DNA of 64,000 bases from Lutraria lutraria. Its lineage: Eukaryota > Mollusca > Bivalvia > Venerida > Mactridae. Shown piece after piece: positions 50,780 through 62,349 of the stretch (positions within the stretch are counted from its first letter, which is position 1; each line of letters begins with the position of its first letter). The stretch covers positions 32,074,194 to 32,138,193 of the forward strand of contig OZ026846.1 of assembly GCA_964023205.1 (NCBI GenBank), written 5' to 3'. A program made the translations under genes and the position numbers. Below the pieces are notes generated by a model. That model had not been told where the DNA came from. It saw only the letters and a program-made list of their open reading frames with translations, and did no database searches.

Positions 50780-52630
50780 CAAAAAATTCAGTCTTTAGTT
50801 TCCTACCACCAGCAAAAAATGGAAACTCATCATTGCTATGACAGTGCAAGACCTTGGTACTAACATCTTCAAGACAAATCTGCAAGAGTAAAATGCTATA
50901 TTAATTTTGTAAGTACAAAATGTAGTGAAACATGTAAACGACCATCTGTGAATAAAGGACAACTGTAAGAACAATGATCTATCTTTTAAACAATACACAT
51001 TTATATAAATGCAATAGACATTTCTACTATTCCCCAGGTGGCCCTAATGTGTACAAAGCTTGTCAACCAATGCTATGCAAAGTAATACATTTGTAGACAT
51101 ACAAGTAGACATAACATGTATATCACTAAGTAACTGGTAGGGTGGACCTGTGGACTAGTGGTAATGCTCTGGACTGCCAATCAAAAAGCAGTGGGTTCAA
51201 ATCTCGTCTCCGCCTTTCGATATTTCATGACACTTTTTCACTGTCCCCATCCCAACCACCAAGCTTAGTACTGTGTTTAAAAACAGGAAACTGGTGTAGT
51301 GGTGAGGTGTGAACGGACAGGATAAAGAACCAGGAAAAAACTAGTCAAAATAGCAGTAGAGATATAAGTCCTCGATCGGTTCTCTTGTATCTTATCTCTC
51401 CCTTCTCTCTGCGGAGATGGCTGGGGGAGGATAGCTGTAGAACAGGCTGTTGAACAACAGATAAACAAGTAACTGGTAACATTCTGGTGACAGCTATTAA
51501 GGTACACATATGTTTACAGGTGTAAATTATAGGAAATAGTGTCACTGTAATAGCTTTACTTCATCACCGAAATCACACACAGATACACAATGTCATGTAC
51601 AATGACATGTTGGACATTAATCTCTACTAAGATATTCAGTTAAAAATTCACATGAAAGATCATAATTATAGATTCATAAATTTTTACCATTTGTTGCCAA
51701 ATAAATTGCGACAGTTAATTATGGTAAATAAATGTAGATTATTCACAGTGATATTATCTTATATTCCATTGCCAGAATACTTACCTGGAATATGTTATGT
51801 AATAATATGATAGTCCCAAAATAATCCTCATTCAATGATATCCTCTATTAATAATCTAGTTACAAAAAACTCAACAGAACTTACAGTCAATCCAGCACAG
51901 TACAGCAAACAATACTTCAAGTGATACACATGACATACTGGAGTTAAATTGCAATCCAAAGTGTACAAAAGAATTACATATGTGTTATTTTAAGCCATCA
52001 TGTTCCCCTATGTTTACTTTCATTTTGATATTACACATATACTTGTTTATAACAGAATAATCCAAACATTTGTATGAAGCTATAGAGACAGAGGTTCTGA
52101 TACTATTTATAGAAATACATGTACTTTGTATGTATAGTATTGATATATTACTTGTAATTCAAGTCTTTTAGTATGATATATAAGTCAGTATGTTAACCCA
52201 GGCATATTGTATTGGTGTAGTATATCAACGTGTATATTTAACTTCTATATGCATTGGGTGGATGAGCAACAGTTTGAATTGGTTCACTATTATATTTATC
52301 AGAGTATGTTCAGTTTCTCTACCAAGTGATTGTTCCTTATTTCTATATCTGCAGTATTTTTACACATGAGCAATTCCTGCACCACCAATGTTAGTAATAT
52401 TCTGGTGATTCTAATGTAGCCACGATTTCTTGAAATAACATGTAATAGTAATTAACATATTAATTAATATTATTCATTCATACATGGGTCTTTTTTCTGG
52501 GTTGTCGTGTGTTGTACATGCTTTGGTATTCTGTGTGGAATGGTGGATATTTTTATGTGACATATCTTGAGAATAATAATTCATACTTTCATCTCTTAAT
52601 TTATTTTTCTACTTTTAAAACAGAGTAAAC
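50780..52630. other. Intergenic region upstream of the Mab-21-like gene
   Basis: No further coding exon is supported. The part near 50780-51000 should hold the promoter and perhaps a 5'UTR exon of the Mab-21-like gene (a possible minus-strand acceptor GGTGGTAG lies just upstream of the ATG). A SINE sits at 51143-51310. The rest is plain AT-rich sequence. Confidence 0.4.
51143..51310 (+). mobile_element. tRNA-derived SINE
   Basis: The head GGTGGACCTGTGGACTAGTG, then GTAATGCTCTGGACTGCCAATC and a good B-box GTGGGTTCAAATCTC, looks like a tRNA with a GCC-type loop. The arms do not pair, and a body with CAGGAAACTGGTGTAGTGGTG follows. Confidence 0.6.
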
Positions 52631-52830
52631 TAGAAATGTGTCTAGAGGACACGAATGCCCCCGCTGATAGCCAAGTTAAAAAGGGGACATAACTCCTGTG
52701 AAAATGTTTTGATTTTAATGGAAATCAATCATTATTACACACCTCCATGTAAAATATGAAACCAATCCATGAAATATTTCTTGAGTTATCAATCCGAAAC
52801 CACCATTAAAGTAAAGTAAGATTTAAGTAA

Positions 52831-53938
52831 AACAAGAGAGCCAAGATGGCCCTATATCGCTCACATGACAATCACTGTTCACTCATTAAAACATTGTTTT
52901 GAACCGGTGACCTAGTTTTTGACCCCAGACGACCTATGTTCGAATTTGTCTTACATATCATAAAGACAAACAGTCTGACTAGGTTTGGTGAAGATACGAT
53001 CAAAATTTGACATCTACAGTGTTAATAAGGTTTTCCTAAGATTTGACCTTGTGACCTGGTTTTTGACCCTAGGTGACCCATATTTCAACTTGTCCTTAAT
53101 ATCATTAAGACAAACAATCTGACAAGGTTTGGCCAAGATCCAATCAAAACCATGACATTTAGAGCTTTTACAAGATTTTTACCTAAGATTTGACCTTGTG
53201 ACCCAGTTTTTGAACCCGGCTGACCCATGTTCATCCTTGACCCACATATCATTGAGGCAAACATTTTGACAAGGTTTGGTGAAGATCCAATTAAAACTGT
53301 GACATCTACAGTGTTAACAAAGTTTTCCTAAGATTTGACCTGGTGACCTAGTTATTGACCCCAGATGACCCATATTTATACTTGACTGTTATATCATTAA
53401 AACAAACGATTTGACAAAGTTTGGTGAAGATCCAATAATAACTGTGAAATCTACAGTGTTAACATGGTTTTTCATAAGATTTGACCTAGCGACCTAGTTT
53501 TTGACCCAAGATGACCAAGATATTATGAAGACAAACATTCTGACAAGGTTTCATGATCATCCAATCAAAACAGTGACTTCTAGAGTGTTCACAAGGTTTT
53601 CCAGCAATTTGCCCTAGTGACCTAATTTTACTACAGAAATTACCCATTTTCAAACTTGACCTACATATTATTAAAATAAACATTCTGACAAAGTTTCATG
53701 AAGATAAAGTCAAAACAGTGATTTCTAAAGTGTTCACAAGGTTTTCCCTTCTTTGGCCCTGGTGACCTAGTTTTTGACCCCAAATGGCCCAATATCGAAC
53801 TCGTCCGAGATTTTGTTGATATTAACGTTCTGACCCAGTTTTGCTAAAATTGAGCCAAAAATGTGGCCCCTAGTGTGGTCACAACAAAAAGTTTGACGAC
53901 GCACAACGCCGGACGCCAGACTTTGTGACATGTGAGCT
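52831..53938 (-). mobile_element. AGCTCAC-type element, copy A2 (inverted relative of 19810-20957)
   Basis: On the minus strand it runs from AGCTCACATGTCACAAAG to the hairpin GGGCCATCTTGGCTC, then TCTTGTTTT. It aligns unit by unit with copy A1, including the same decayed unit junctions. It lacks about 17 bp in one unit (near 53516) and about 25 bp next to the 5' end. Confidence 0.75.
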
Positions 53939-54259
53939 AAAAAGGGCCATATAACTCCTGTGAAGATGTTTTTATTTTAGCGGATATCGAACTTGGCCTG
54001 TATTTTATTATTAGACACCTTCAGGCAAAATATGAAACCAATCCATGAAATATTTCATAAGTTATTGATCAGAAACCTACATTTGGCTAAGATTTAATTC
54101 AAAAAGGGGCCATAACTCCTGTGAATATGTTTTGATCTTACCGGATATCGAACTTGACTTGTATTTTATTATTACACACCTCCATGTGAAATATGAAACC
54201 AATCCATGTATTATTTCTTGAGTTATTGATTGGAAACCACCATTAAGCTAAGATTTAAG

Positions 54260-56131
54260 AACAAGAGGGCCATGATGGCCCTATAAATGCTCACCAGGAG
54301 AAAAGGTCATTTGGAGATTAACATTGTTGAAGTTTTCTATACGAGTCTAAGTAAGATCAAGTGACCCATCTGGGCTGTTTTTTATCCCATGGCCATTATA
54401 TGAACAGATTTAAAAGAGGTCCATTAGACAAAGCTAGATACCAAATATCTTAGCTCTAGGCCTTGTGGTTTTGGAGAAGATTTTTTAAAATTTTCCTATA
54501 TAAAATAGAATAAACCCCAGTGCAGGGCTAATTTTGACCCCGGGGCCATAATTTGAACAAACTTGGTCCACTACACAATGCCACATACAAAATATCTAAG
54601 CTCTAGGCCTTGCGGTTTCGGAGAAGATTTTTTAAATTTTCCTATATAAGTCTATATAAATCAAGTGACCCCCGGGGCGGGGCCAATTTTGACCCTAGGG
54701 CAATAATTTTAACAAACTTGGTAGAGGTCCACTAGACAATGTTAGATACCAAATATCTTAGCTCTAAGCCTTGTGGTTTCGGAGAAGATTTTTTAAATTT
54801 TCCTACATAAAATAGAATAAACCCCAGGGCAGGGCCAATTTTGACCCTAGGGCAATAATTTGAACAAACTTAGTAGAGGTCCACTAGATAATGCTACATA
54901 CCAAATATCTTAGCTCTAGTCCTTGTGGTTTTGGAGAAGAAGATTTTTTAAATTTTCCTATATAAGTCTATATAAATCAAGTGACCCCCGGGGCGGGGCC
55001 AATTTTGACCCTAGGGCAATAATTTGAACAAACTTGGTACAGGCCCACTAGACAATGCTACATACCAAATATCTTAGCTCTAGGCCTTGTGGTTTCGGAG
55101 ATTTTTTAAATTTTCCTATATAAAATAGAATATACCCCAGGGCACGGCTAATTTTGACCCCGGGGCCATAATTTGAACAAACTTGGTAGAGGTCCACTAC
55201 ACAATGCCACATACAAAATATCTAAGCTCTAGGCCTTGGGGTTTCGGAGAAGAAGATTTTTTAAATTTTCCTATATAAGTCTATATAAATCAAGTGACCC
55301 CCGGGGCGGAGCCAATTTTGACCCTAGGGCAATAATTTGAACAAACTTGGTAGAGGTCCACTGGACAATGCTATATGCCAAATATCTTAGCTCTAGGCCT
55401 TGTGGTTTCGGAGAAGAAGATTTTTAAAATTTTCCTATATAAAATAGAATAAACCCCAGGGCAGGGCCAATTTTGACCCAAGGCCATAATTTGAATAAAC
55501 TTGGTAGAAGTCCACTAGACAATGCCACATACAAAATATCTAAGCTCTAGGCCTTCCGGTTTTGGAGAAGAAGATTTTTTTAATTTTCCTATATAAGTCT
55601 ATATAAATCAAGTGACCCCTGGGGCGGGGCCAATTTTGACCCTAGGGCAATAATTTGAACAAACTTGGTAGAGGTCCACTAGACTATGCTACACACCAAA
55701 TATCAAAGCTCTAGGCATTGTAGTTTTTGACAAGAAGATTTTTTAAATTTCCTATATAAGTCTATGTAAAATCAAGTTACCCCCGGGGCGGAGCCAATTT
55801 TGACCCTAGGGGAATAATTTGAACAACCTTTGTAGAGTTCCATTAGACAATGCTACATGCCAAATATCTCAGCTCTAGGCCCTGTGGTTTCAGACAAGAA
55901 GATTTTTTAAGTTTTTTAAATTTGTTGCCATAGCAACCAGAATTTTTAATGAAATTTAATTTTTTGAACAACTTTGAAAGGGGACCACCCAAGGATCATT
56001 CCAGCCAAGTTTGGTTGCAATCGGCATAGGGGTGTAGGAGGAGATGTTGTTTTAAGTAAACATGGACGCCACGTATTCGTAACGACGCACGACGCATGAC
56101 GCACGATGCACATTCGTGCTCTGGTGAGCTA
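54260..56131 (-). mobile_element. AGCTCAC-type element, copy A4 (long, different internal units)
   Basis: It has the same termini as the other A copies (minus strand: AGCTCACCAGAGCACGAATG ... GGGCCATCATGGCCC TCTTGTT). Inside are about ten units of about 155-165 bp marked by AATTTTGACCCTAGGGCAAT, GAACAAACTTGGTAGAGGTC and CAAATATCTTAGCTCTAGGC. Units are much more alike than in copies A1 and A2, and an alternation of short and long forms is visible. Confidence 0.75.
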
Positions 56132-56269
56132 AAAAACGGGCCATAACTCCAGTGACAATGTTTTGATTTTAACAGATATATTGAACTTGGCCTGAACTTT
56201 ATTATTATTTACCTTCATGAAAAATATGAAACCAATCCATGAAATATTTCTTATCAAATTTGAACGGAC

Positions 56270-56472
56270 CGAAGGACGGAGACGGACAGAGGTAACACTC
56301 TTCCACCAAAGAATGGCACGTATACACTGGGTAGAACCACCAACCTTCCATATGATAGCTGGGTAGCTTCATCATGTGATGTTTGGTCCATGATGTCAAT
56401 TTGAATTTACAGCGGTAAGGGGTTAGTGATTACTAGTCAGAGAATATAACCACTCAACCACAGAGGCCCTGG
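56270..56472 (-). mobile_element. tRNA-derived SINE with conserved body
   Basis: On the minus strand the head is GGGCCTCTGTGGTTGAGTGG (A-box), then a loop and CCCCTTACCGCTGTAAATTC. The body has GGAAGGTTGGTGGTTCTACC, a block I recognise from a widespread bivalve SINE. It interrupts the end of the tandem-repeat mosaic. Confidence 0.65.
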
Positions 56473-56570
56473 TAAGAAACAGTCTGTGAGAGTCAACAAA
56501 TATGAGACTAGGCAGTCCTGAGTCCTTGCCCCATCACATGACATGCTTTTGTTTCATGAATGTTTCATTT

Positions 56571-56795
56571 CAGAGGGCTAGATGCTGTTTTACAACAATG
56601 TCTCAGTTATAGACCAGTTTTCCTGGACTGTATTCTAACCAGTACTAGCTTACCCTTCCAAAAGGAATCAGCAGCAACTTCACATACTGAGGTAAACCTG
56701 GCGGGACCGGGATTCCAACCCTTGCATCAATGACAAAGTCTCTGAAGTCACACTCTCAATCAAAATGTGAGTAATTAACTACTGGGCTATATAAC
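56571..56795 (-). mobile_element. tRNA-derived SINE
   Basis: On the minus strand the head is TAGCCCAGTAGTTAATTACTC and the B-box GGGTTGGAATCCCGG. The body, with CCAGGTTTACCTCAGTATG and AGCTAGTACTGG, resembles 62810-63068. Confidence 0.5.
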
Positions 56796-56799
56796 AAGA

Positions 56800-58870
56800 G
56801 GTAAATAATGCATATAATCTTAATTCAGCCGTGACCCAATAAAATAGACAATTTAAGTTTATGTGTACACATTCAACTTGCTGAAATACATACAAAATTT
56901 AGAATCCTATTGAAGGATTCAAATTCTGACCTAGATAAAATTTTGATGTTAGACTGACCACAATAAAAGTATATTATTTAACTAGACCGATTCATTTTAA
57001 ATAATAAATATCAATTCATATCAAGTAACTTTAATAGGCTCATGTAAAATACTCATTAGTTTGGGGTTAAGAAGCTGAGTACTGAACAATGAAAAATAAC
57101 ACAAGCATTATTTAAATGATTTTAATACACTGACACTAGAGATGCCAAATTGAACCTTTTATAATTAACCATTAACAATAAGCTGTATAAGACTATATAT
57201 ATAAAAACAACAATATAGCAAGCACATGTCCCCTTGTCACAGTTCAATCATAATCAAGACTCGCTGTAATGCTACCAAAATAGAGCATTTATCTACTTAT
57301 ATTTGTGCATCATTACAGCAAGTCTATGTATATGTGTTTTAGAACAGTTTTGTAAGTTACAGATTACAATGAACAGGAAAAATCTTCAGGAATAATGTTA
57401 TGTAGTGTATAAGGCAGTCTCTTTTCAGAGCTAAGACCCCAACATTTATTCCACTGTAACAAGAAAACATGTAAATATAAATTCCATTAGGCAGCACAAC
57501 TTGAATAATATACCTAGTATATCTGAGTACCAGCATGGATACATCTAAAACATCTTACAAGATGTTGGTTTCTCACTCTATACGATAAAAATCTTAATAT
57601 CTAGAATAGTAACAAGTCTGTGTAAAAACAAAGGGCAATAACTCTTATAGTATTCATATAAACGCAACCTTTAGTGTGAATCATGATGAATGCTTACCAA
57701 AATTTGTTAAACAGCACATCGTATCGAAGATTGTGTGTATCCTTTCAACAACAAAGTGAATCATTAAATGATGGTGTACTAAGATACAATGTGACTCAGT
57801 ATTGCAGTCAGGTGGGTGGGGGATTATGTGTATGAAATTATCTGTCTACTTGCGCTGAAACATTCCAGTATGTTGGCATTTTAACTATGATTGTAATATG
57901 AACAGATGATGAGAAGTTATAGAATTATGATTCTTATGTATCATACTTAGCACTACATGAAACTTGTCAAAGTAATAATGACATCATAAAATAAAACAAA
58001 AAACAATAACATGTAAAAAATCAATCTGGCTCCTAAGCTTGCCAAAATAACTCCTCAAAGCAAAAAATGTGAGCATTTTAAGAGACAAAACCTGGGTCAT
58101 AACCTGAGGTTATAAAACTATGTTTTGAGAACCAGTCTAAAAAAGCCGCCTTCTCATTGGTCAATGTCAAAGCTGAACTCAGAAACAACCAATGAAATGG
58201 CCAATTATTTAGACTGGTTTCGGTGCTTAGTTGTATAACCTGTACTGGTTCTGGATTATTTCAAGCACTTTTAACACAACACAAAAAGCTGTTACATAAT
58301 GCATCTTATTATCATTACATCTTTTACAAAAATAATGAAGTTATAACATAACAAAATTTATGAGAAACAACATTTTGTTTATGAATGAAGAACAATTTAA
58401 ATACCAACTCAAAACTTAAATATCAGTTTTACAACTTTTATAAACACAAAACACAGAAGACTGGTTAATTACTCAAAAAGATGCGATAGTATAGTTTCAA
58501 TGAAGAATTGGAAACAATAAAAATAAGAATGTTCAACCGAAAGATTTAGATTCTAAACACAAATACAGTGTCCATGTTAATGATACACATGGATCATACA
58601 GTTCATTAATCTGATTTTTTTCTGATAGTAAAATTCATTTATGGGGTTGTGAATACCATACCATAGTCTTAAGAAGGAATTCATGACTGTACTTAGAGTG
58701 AGTATTGTCACAGACTTCACTTTGTCAGTAATCATTTACATTTTTCAAGTAAAACCAATACAGCATTTTTAAAAATGGAATACTTACGTCATGCATGAAG
58801 CACACCTAATTAGTCAATACCATAAGTGTAAACTAGATAACTCCGAAGATTTATACAGTCAATAAATCAT
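56800..58870. other. Non-coding region, possibly distal 3'UTR of the RhoGAP gene
   Basis: No coding exon or RNA gene is supported. The minus-strand AATAAA at 57445-57450 is the first canonical poly(A) signal outside a transposon that I find downstream of the RhoGAP stop at 62350, so part of this region may be transcribed. A loosely palindromic block (58120-58215, GAACCAGTCTAAA ... TTTAGACTGGTTT) may be an old foldback repeat. Confidence 0.3.
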
Positions 58871-59259
58871 TAATAAGAAGTGTTTGTGAAACACAAATAC
58901 CCCCTAACAGCCAACTGGATAGTTACACCTTGACCTTTGACCTATTGATCTTAATAGGGGTAATCTACATGAGATGACCAACCTCCCAACCAAATCTGAA
59001 GAGCCTAGGCCTAATCATTCTCTAGTAATTGGTCAGACAAGGTTTTTGTGCTGAAGGTAACTGTGACCTTGACCTCAGACAAACTGACCTCAAAATCAAT
59101 AGGGGTCATCTGCATGTGGTGACTAACCTCCCAGCCAAATCTGAAGAGCTTAGGCCAAATCTTTCTCTAGTTATTGGTTGGACAAGGTTTGGTTACGGAC
59201 TGACTGAACGACCGACATGGGCAAAGCAATATACCCCCTTTTCTTCGAAAGGGGGCATA
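58871..59259 (+). mobile_element. Hairpin-capped tandem-repeat element, family D
   Basis: A 5' hairpin (GTGTTT-GTG-AAACAC, 58880-58894) is followed by AAATACCCCC. Two units share CCTCCCA(A/G)CCAAATCTGAAG and TCTCTAGT(A/T)ATTGGT. A 3' hairpin (59230-59259) has arms CCCCCTTT / AAAGGGGG around a loop containing TTCG. Confidence 0.7.
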
Positions 59260-59425
59260 AAAAAGGATTTAAAGGACAAGTTAGAAATGTAACAGCACAA
59301 ATAATTAGATATGTAAGTTATACTGAGCTGCACGAGTTGATTTAGAAGAACAATGCCCTGAATCTTGAGCAGGTGAAGTGCAACACAACTTTAGAGTCAA
59401 CCACTGAATACAGGATAATGTTAAA

Positions 59426-59580
59426 TACAGTCAAACCTGTGAACAAAAGCCACCAAGACATGATGTTGCCTTTATCGCTGTCATTTTGTTCTAAATAATG
59501 AATGATAGTTTTAAAAGACTGGCCTTACTTCACAGGGTGGTCTTTATTTGGAGAGGGCTGCAAGCACAGGTTTGACTGCA
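59426..59580. mobile_element. MITE with AGTCAAACCTGT ends, copy 2
   Basis: TACAGTCAAACCTGTGAACA at the left and CACAGGTTTGACTGCA at the right are inverted repeats. The inside matches 44518-44700. Confidence 0.7.
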
Positions 59581-62349
59581 TCTAATTAAGTAAGAGTTTA
59601 TCAGTATTTACGCATATGATGGGATTTAAATTCTGCTAACTATTGACAAATAGTATGACTCATATTTTACTTATCATTACGCGAAATCTCAGTTCTTATT
59701 AACTGATATATATATATGTACATATAGATAAGATAGATATTATGTGAACATTATTTAGCCTAGAATAAATAACTAAGAGCAAATATAGATAACAAAATAC
59801 AATAACTGAATGTCTGTAACATATTAAACTCTTTTATACACATAAAACCAGGCGTTTAACAAAAAGTATATCCAAAGTCTGGGGACCCATAGATCTATTG
59901 TACAGAGCATATCACTTGTATTCACTAAATCACATGCAAAAAATAAAATCAACTTTCTACAATACATAGATAAGTGTTTAAACTTATCACTTACTATTAT
60001 GACGAATAACTTTATACAGTAATTATGTATTAATATATATATATACACATATACTGAAAGCTTAATTACATTCCATTCTTAACATTTCTTGCTCTAAAAG
60101 TTAGCAAATATTATGCATTCAAATAATCTTATCAAATTAAATCAATCATAAATCAATAACTACCAACTAGTATGATTGATTTCCCTTCATTAACATTCTG
60201 ATATTTGATTCAACACAAATTAAAATCATAACTCAACACATTATAGAAACAATAAATAATTAAAAGTCAAAAAGTTGGTCGAGCCCTGTCAATATTGACA
60301 ATTTGAAAACAATGAATTTCAAAACTGTGTAAATTACAAATAGGACGAGATATTTTGGCATTCTGTTAATATGACAGATTCCAAATGTTTAGATTAATTA
60401 TTGAAATGCCATTTTAGGACTGTGTACAATTTGTTTTGAACATTCTGTATTATAATTCATGCAAAAGATATTCTTGGTTGAGAAAAGATCCTAGGATATA
60501 TAATTAAGTAATTCTTATAATAGAAATGCATCATATATCTCACAGACAGTTAAATTTTGTTCAGTGTAAGTTAATTTACATGTGCCAAAACTTAAATATT
60601 CTTTACGAAAATCAACAAAATCCGTCACCTTAGAATTAAAAGGGCCTATCTGCCTCTGATGGGCCCTTTTAAATTTAAGGTAACAAAATATTTTTTCTAG
60701 ACTATGATTCATGATTCAATACAAAATTTAAATATCATGTTACAGAAATATGAGATTAAAACTAGAATAGCAGCATTCAACCAGGTCAAAATCCTATGTT
60801 TTCATGATACATAACCTGTTAATAATAACCTTACATGCATATAATATAGGCACAGAGGCCAGTAAATATGATTCTATAATACAATAATCTATGTACAATT
60901 TACAATAAGACATCAAACCAGTACAAGCAGTGAACACAGGATTTTTGACTAAACAACAAGAATGAGTGTGAATCAAGGCCAGTAATTCATAATGTCAGCA
61001 ATGCAAGAGAGACAACTCTTCATAGTACAATAATATTACAAGAACCGTTGTACAGATCACAAAATAATGCAAAAATGTTATAATAACACAAGACGATAAC
61101 TCAATGTATGCACACCAGTAAATAGTTAACACAAATGTTAAATTACACATCATGATAAGCAAGTACAGTCCATATAAGTAGCAAATTCAACATGAGGACA
61201 AATACTATCCTCAAATCTGACACAATGATTACTTCTTTCAGAACTTAAAGTTCAAAGTAAGAATATCTCAATATAACATGTAACCTGTTTACTACAATAC
61301 CTCCAATATACATTTCCATACATTAATAACAGTATACTCAAACCTAATGTATGTAATGGCAAACAAATTCTACCATGGTTATTTTAAGATACTTGTACAT
61401 CAAATTACAACAATCAGTGTTGATTCATCTGATTGATCGAACGACAAGATCTGATTGGTCAATTAAAATTTGTTCTTGATTCTGATTGGTTGAATTAATT
61501 CTCTTTGCTTAATATGATAGTCACACAACCATTTCAGTCGAGAACATTCAAATAAATTTACTAATATGTATCTCATGATTTCATGATACACTTCAATTCT
61601 GTCCTCTGAAGAACAGATAGGCTTACAGCCTATATTACACTGAACAGGTTATTACAGTGAGGTATTATTGTCGCACTATTCAAAACTATTATCTTATATA
61701 TTTGAAGGTGCCAGAAAATGTGCAATATATATATATATAATGGATTAGTTTTCAAATTCTCAAAAAGGCATGTTCTAATATTCATTACACTTTCCTTTGA
61801 TAATTCACACTGAATTTGAGCAGATGAGGAACATTTTGAATGAATGCTGATCGTGTCAGCTGTGTAACTGATCTCTATATTATAATGAGAATAATGTACA
61901 CGCTGACTATGATTGAAAAAAATGAATAACAAGACACAAAATGAGAACTATGTAGCACTTGATTTTTATAAAACTGGTCTCTGTAGCATTTCTGCTATAC
62001 ATCCATGATGAACTAACCATGCAATCTGAGCTTCATCCATTCCATCAGAATTATATTCTACAGTGTTTCCTTATGAGGAGTGTGACAATCACACCTTTAC
62101 CAACAATTCACACACTTTAGGGTCTGTTTCTAACACCACATATCACGATGTCTATAACAACGATAATCACTTCTTATCACTCAACAATCAATACCAGCGA
62201 ACGTGGCCAGCAGAAGTCGTTTTTTGTTATGTTAATGAAATACTATAGTATGCCAATATGAATGCAGCTATTTATACATATTGATGGCAACATTCCATAA
62301 TATTTAAATAATCTAACTAAGTACACTGTCTCTACACAACTATTCTTCT
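59581..62349 (-). other. Probable 3'UTR of the p190-type RhoGAP gene
   Basis: Non-coding sequence directly after the RhoGAP stop codon, with no transposon I can identify except a small hairpin at 60628-60682. Low repeat content compared with the 52-57 kb region favours transcribed UTR. The extent is inferred only. Confidence 0.4.
60628..60682. repeat. Strong hairpin, about 20-bp stem
   Basis: CCTTAGAATTAAAAGGGCC is followed by a 13-15-nt loop and GGGCCCTTTTAAATTTAAGG, with two or three mismatches. It could be a small foldback element or, if transcribed, a structured RNA. The arms are shorter than usual for a microRNA precursor. Confidence 0.55.

Larger units (their letters stand above)
52631..56296 (+). 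mobile_element. Hairpin-capped tandem-repeat element interrupted by two other elements (nested mosaic)
   Basis: A 5' hairpin (GTGTC-TAGAG-GACAC, 52638-52652) is followed by GAATGCCCCCG. Its units, with CATAACTCC(T/A)GTGA and AATATGAAACCAATCCATG, occur at 52681-52830, 53939-54259 (two units) and 56132-56260. They are separated by the insertions at 52831-53938 and 54260-56131. It closes with ACGGACCGAAGGACGGAGAC and is cut off by a SINE at 56270, so the usual 3' hairpin is missing. Confidence 0.65.
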
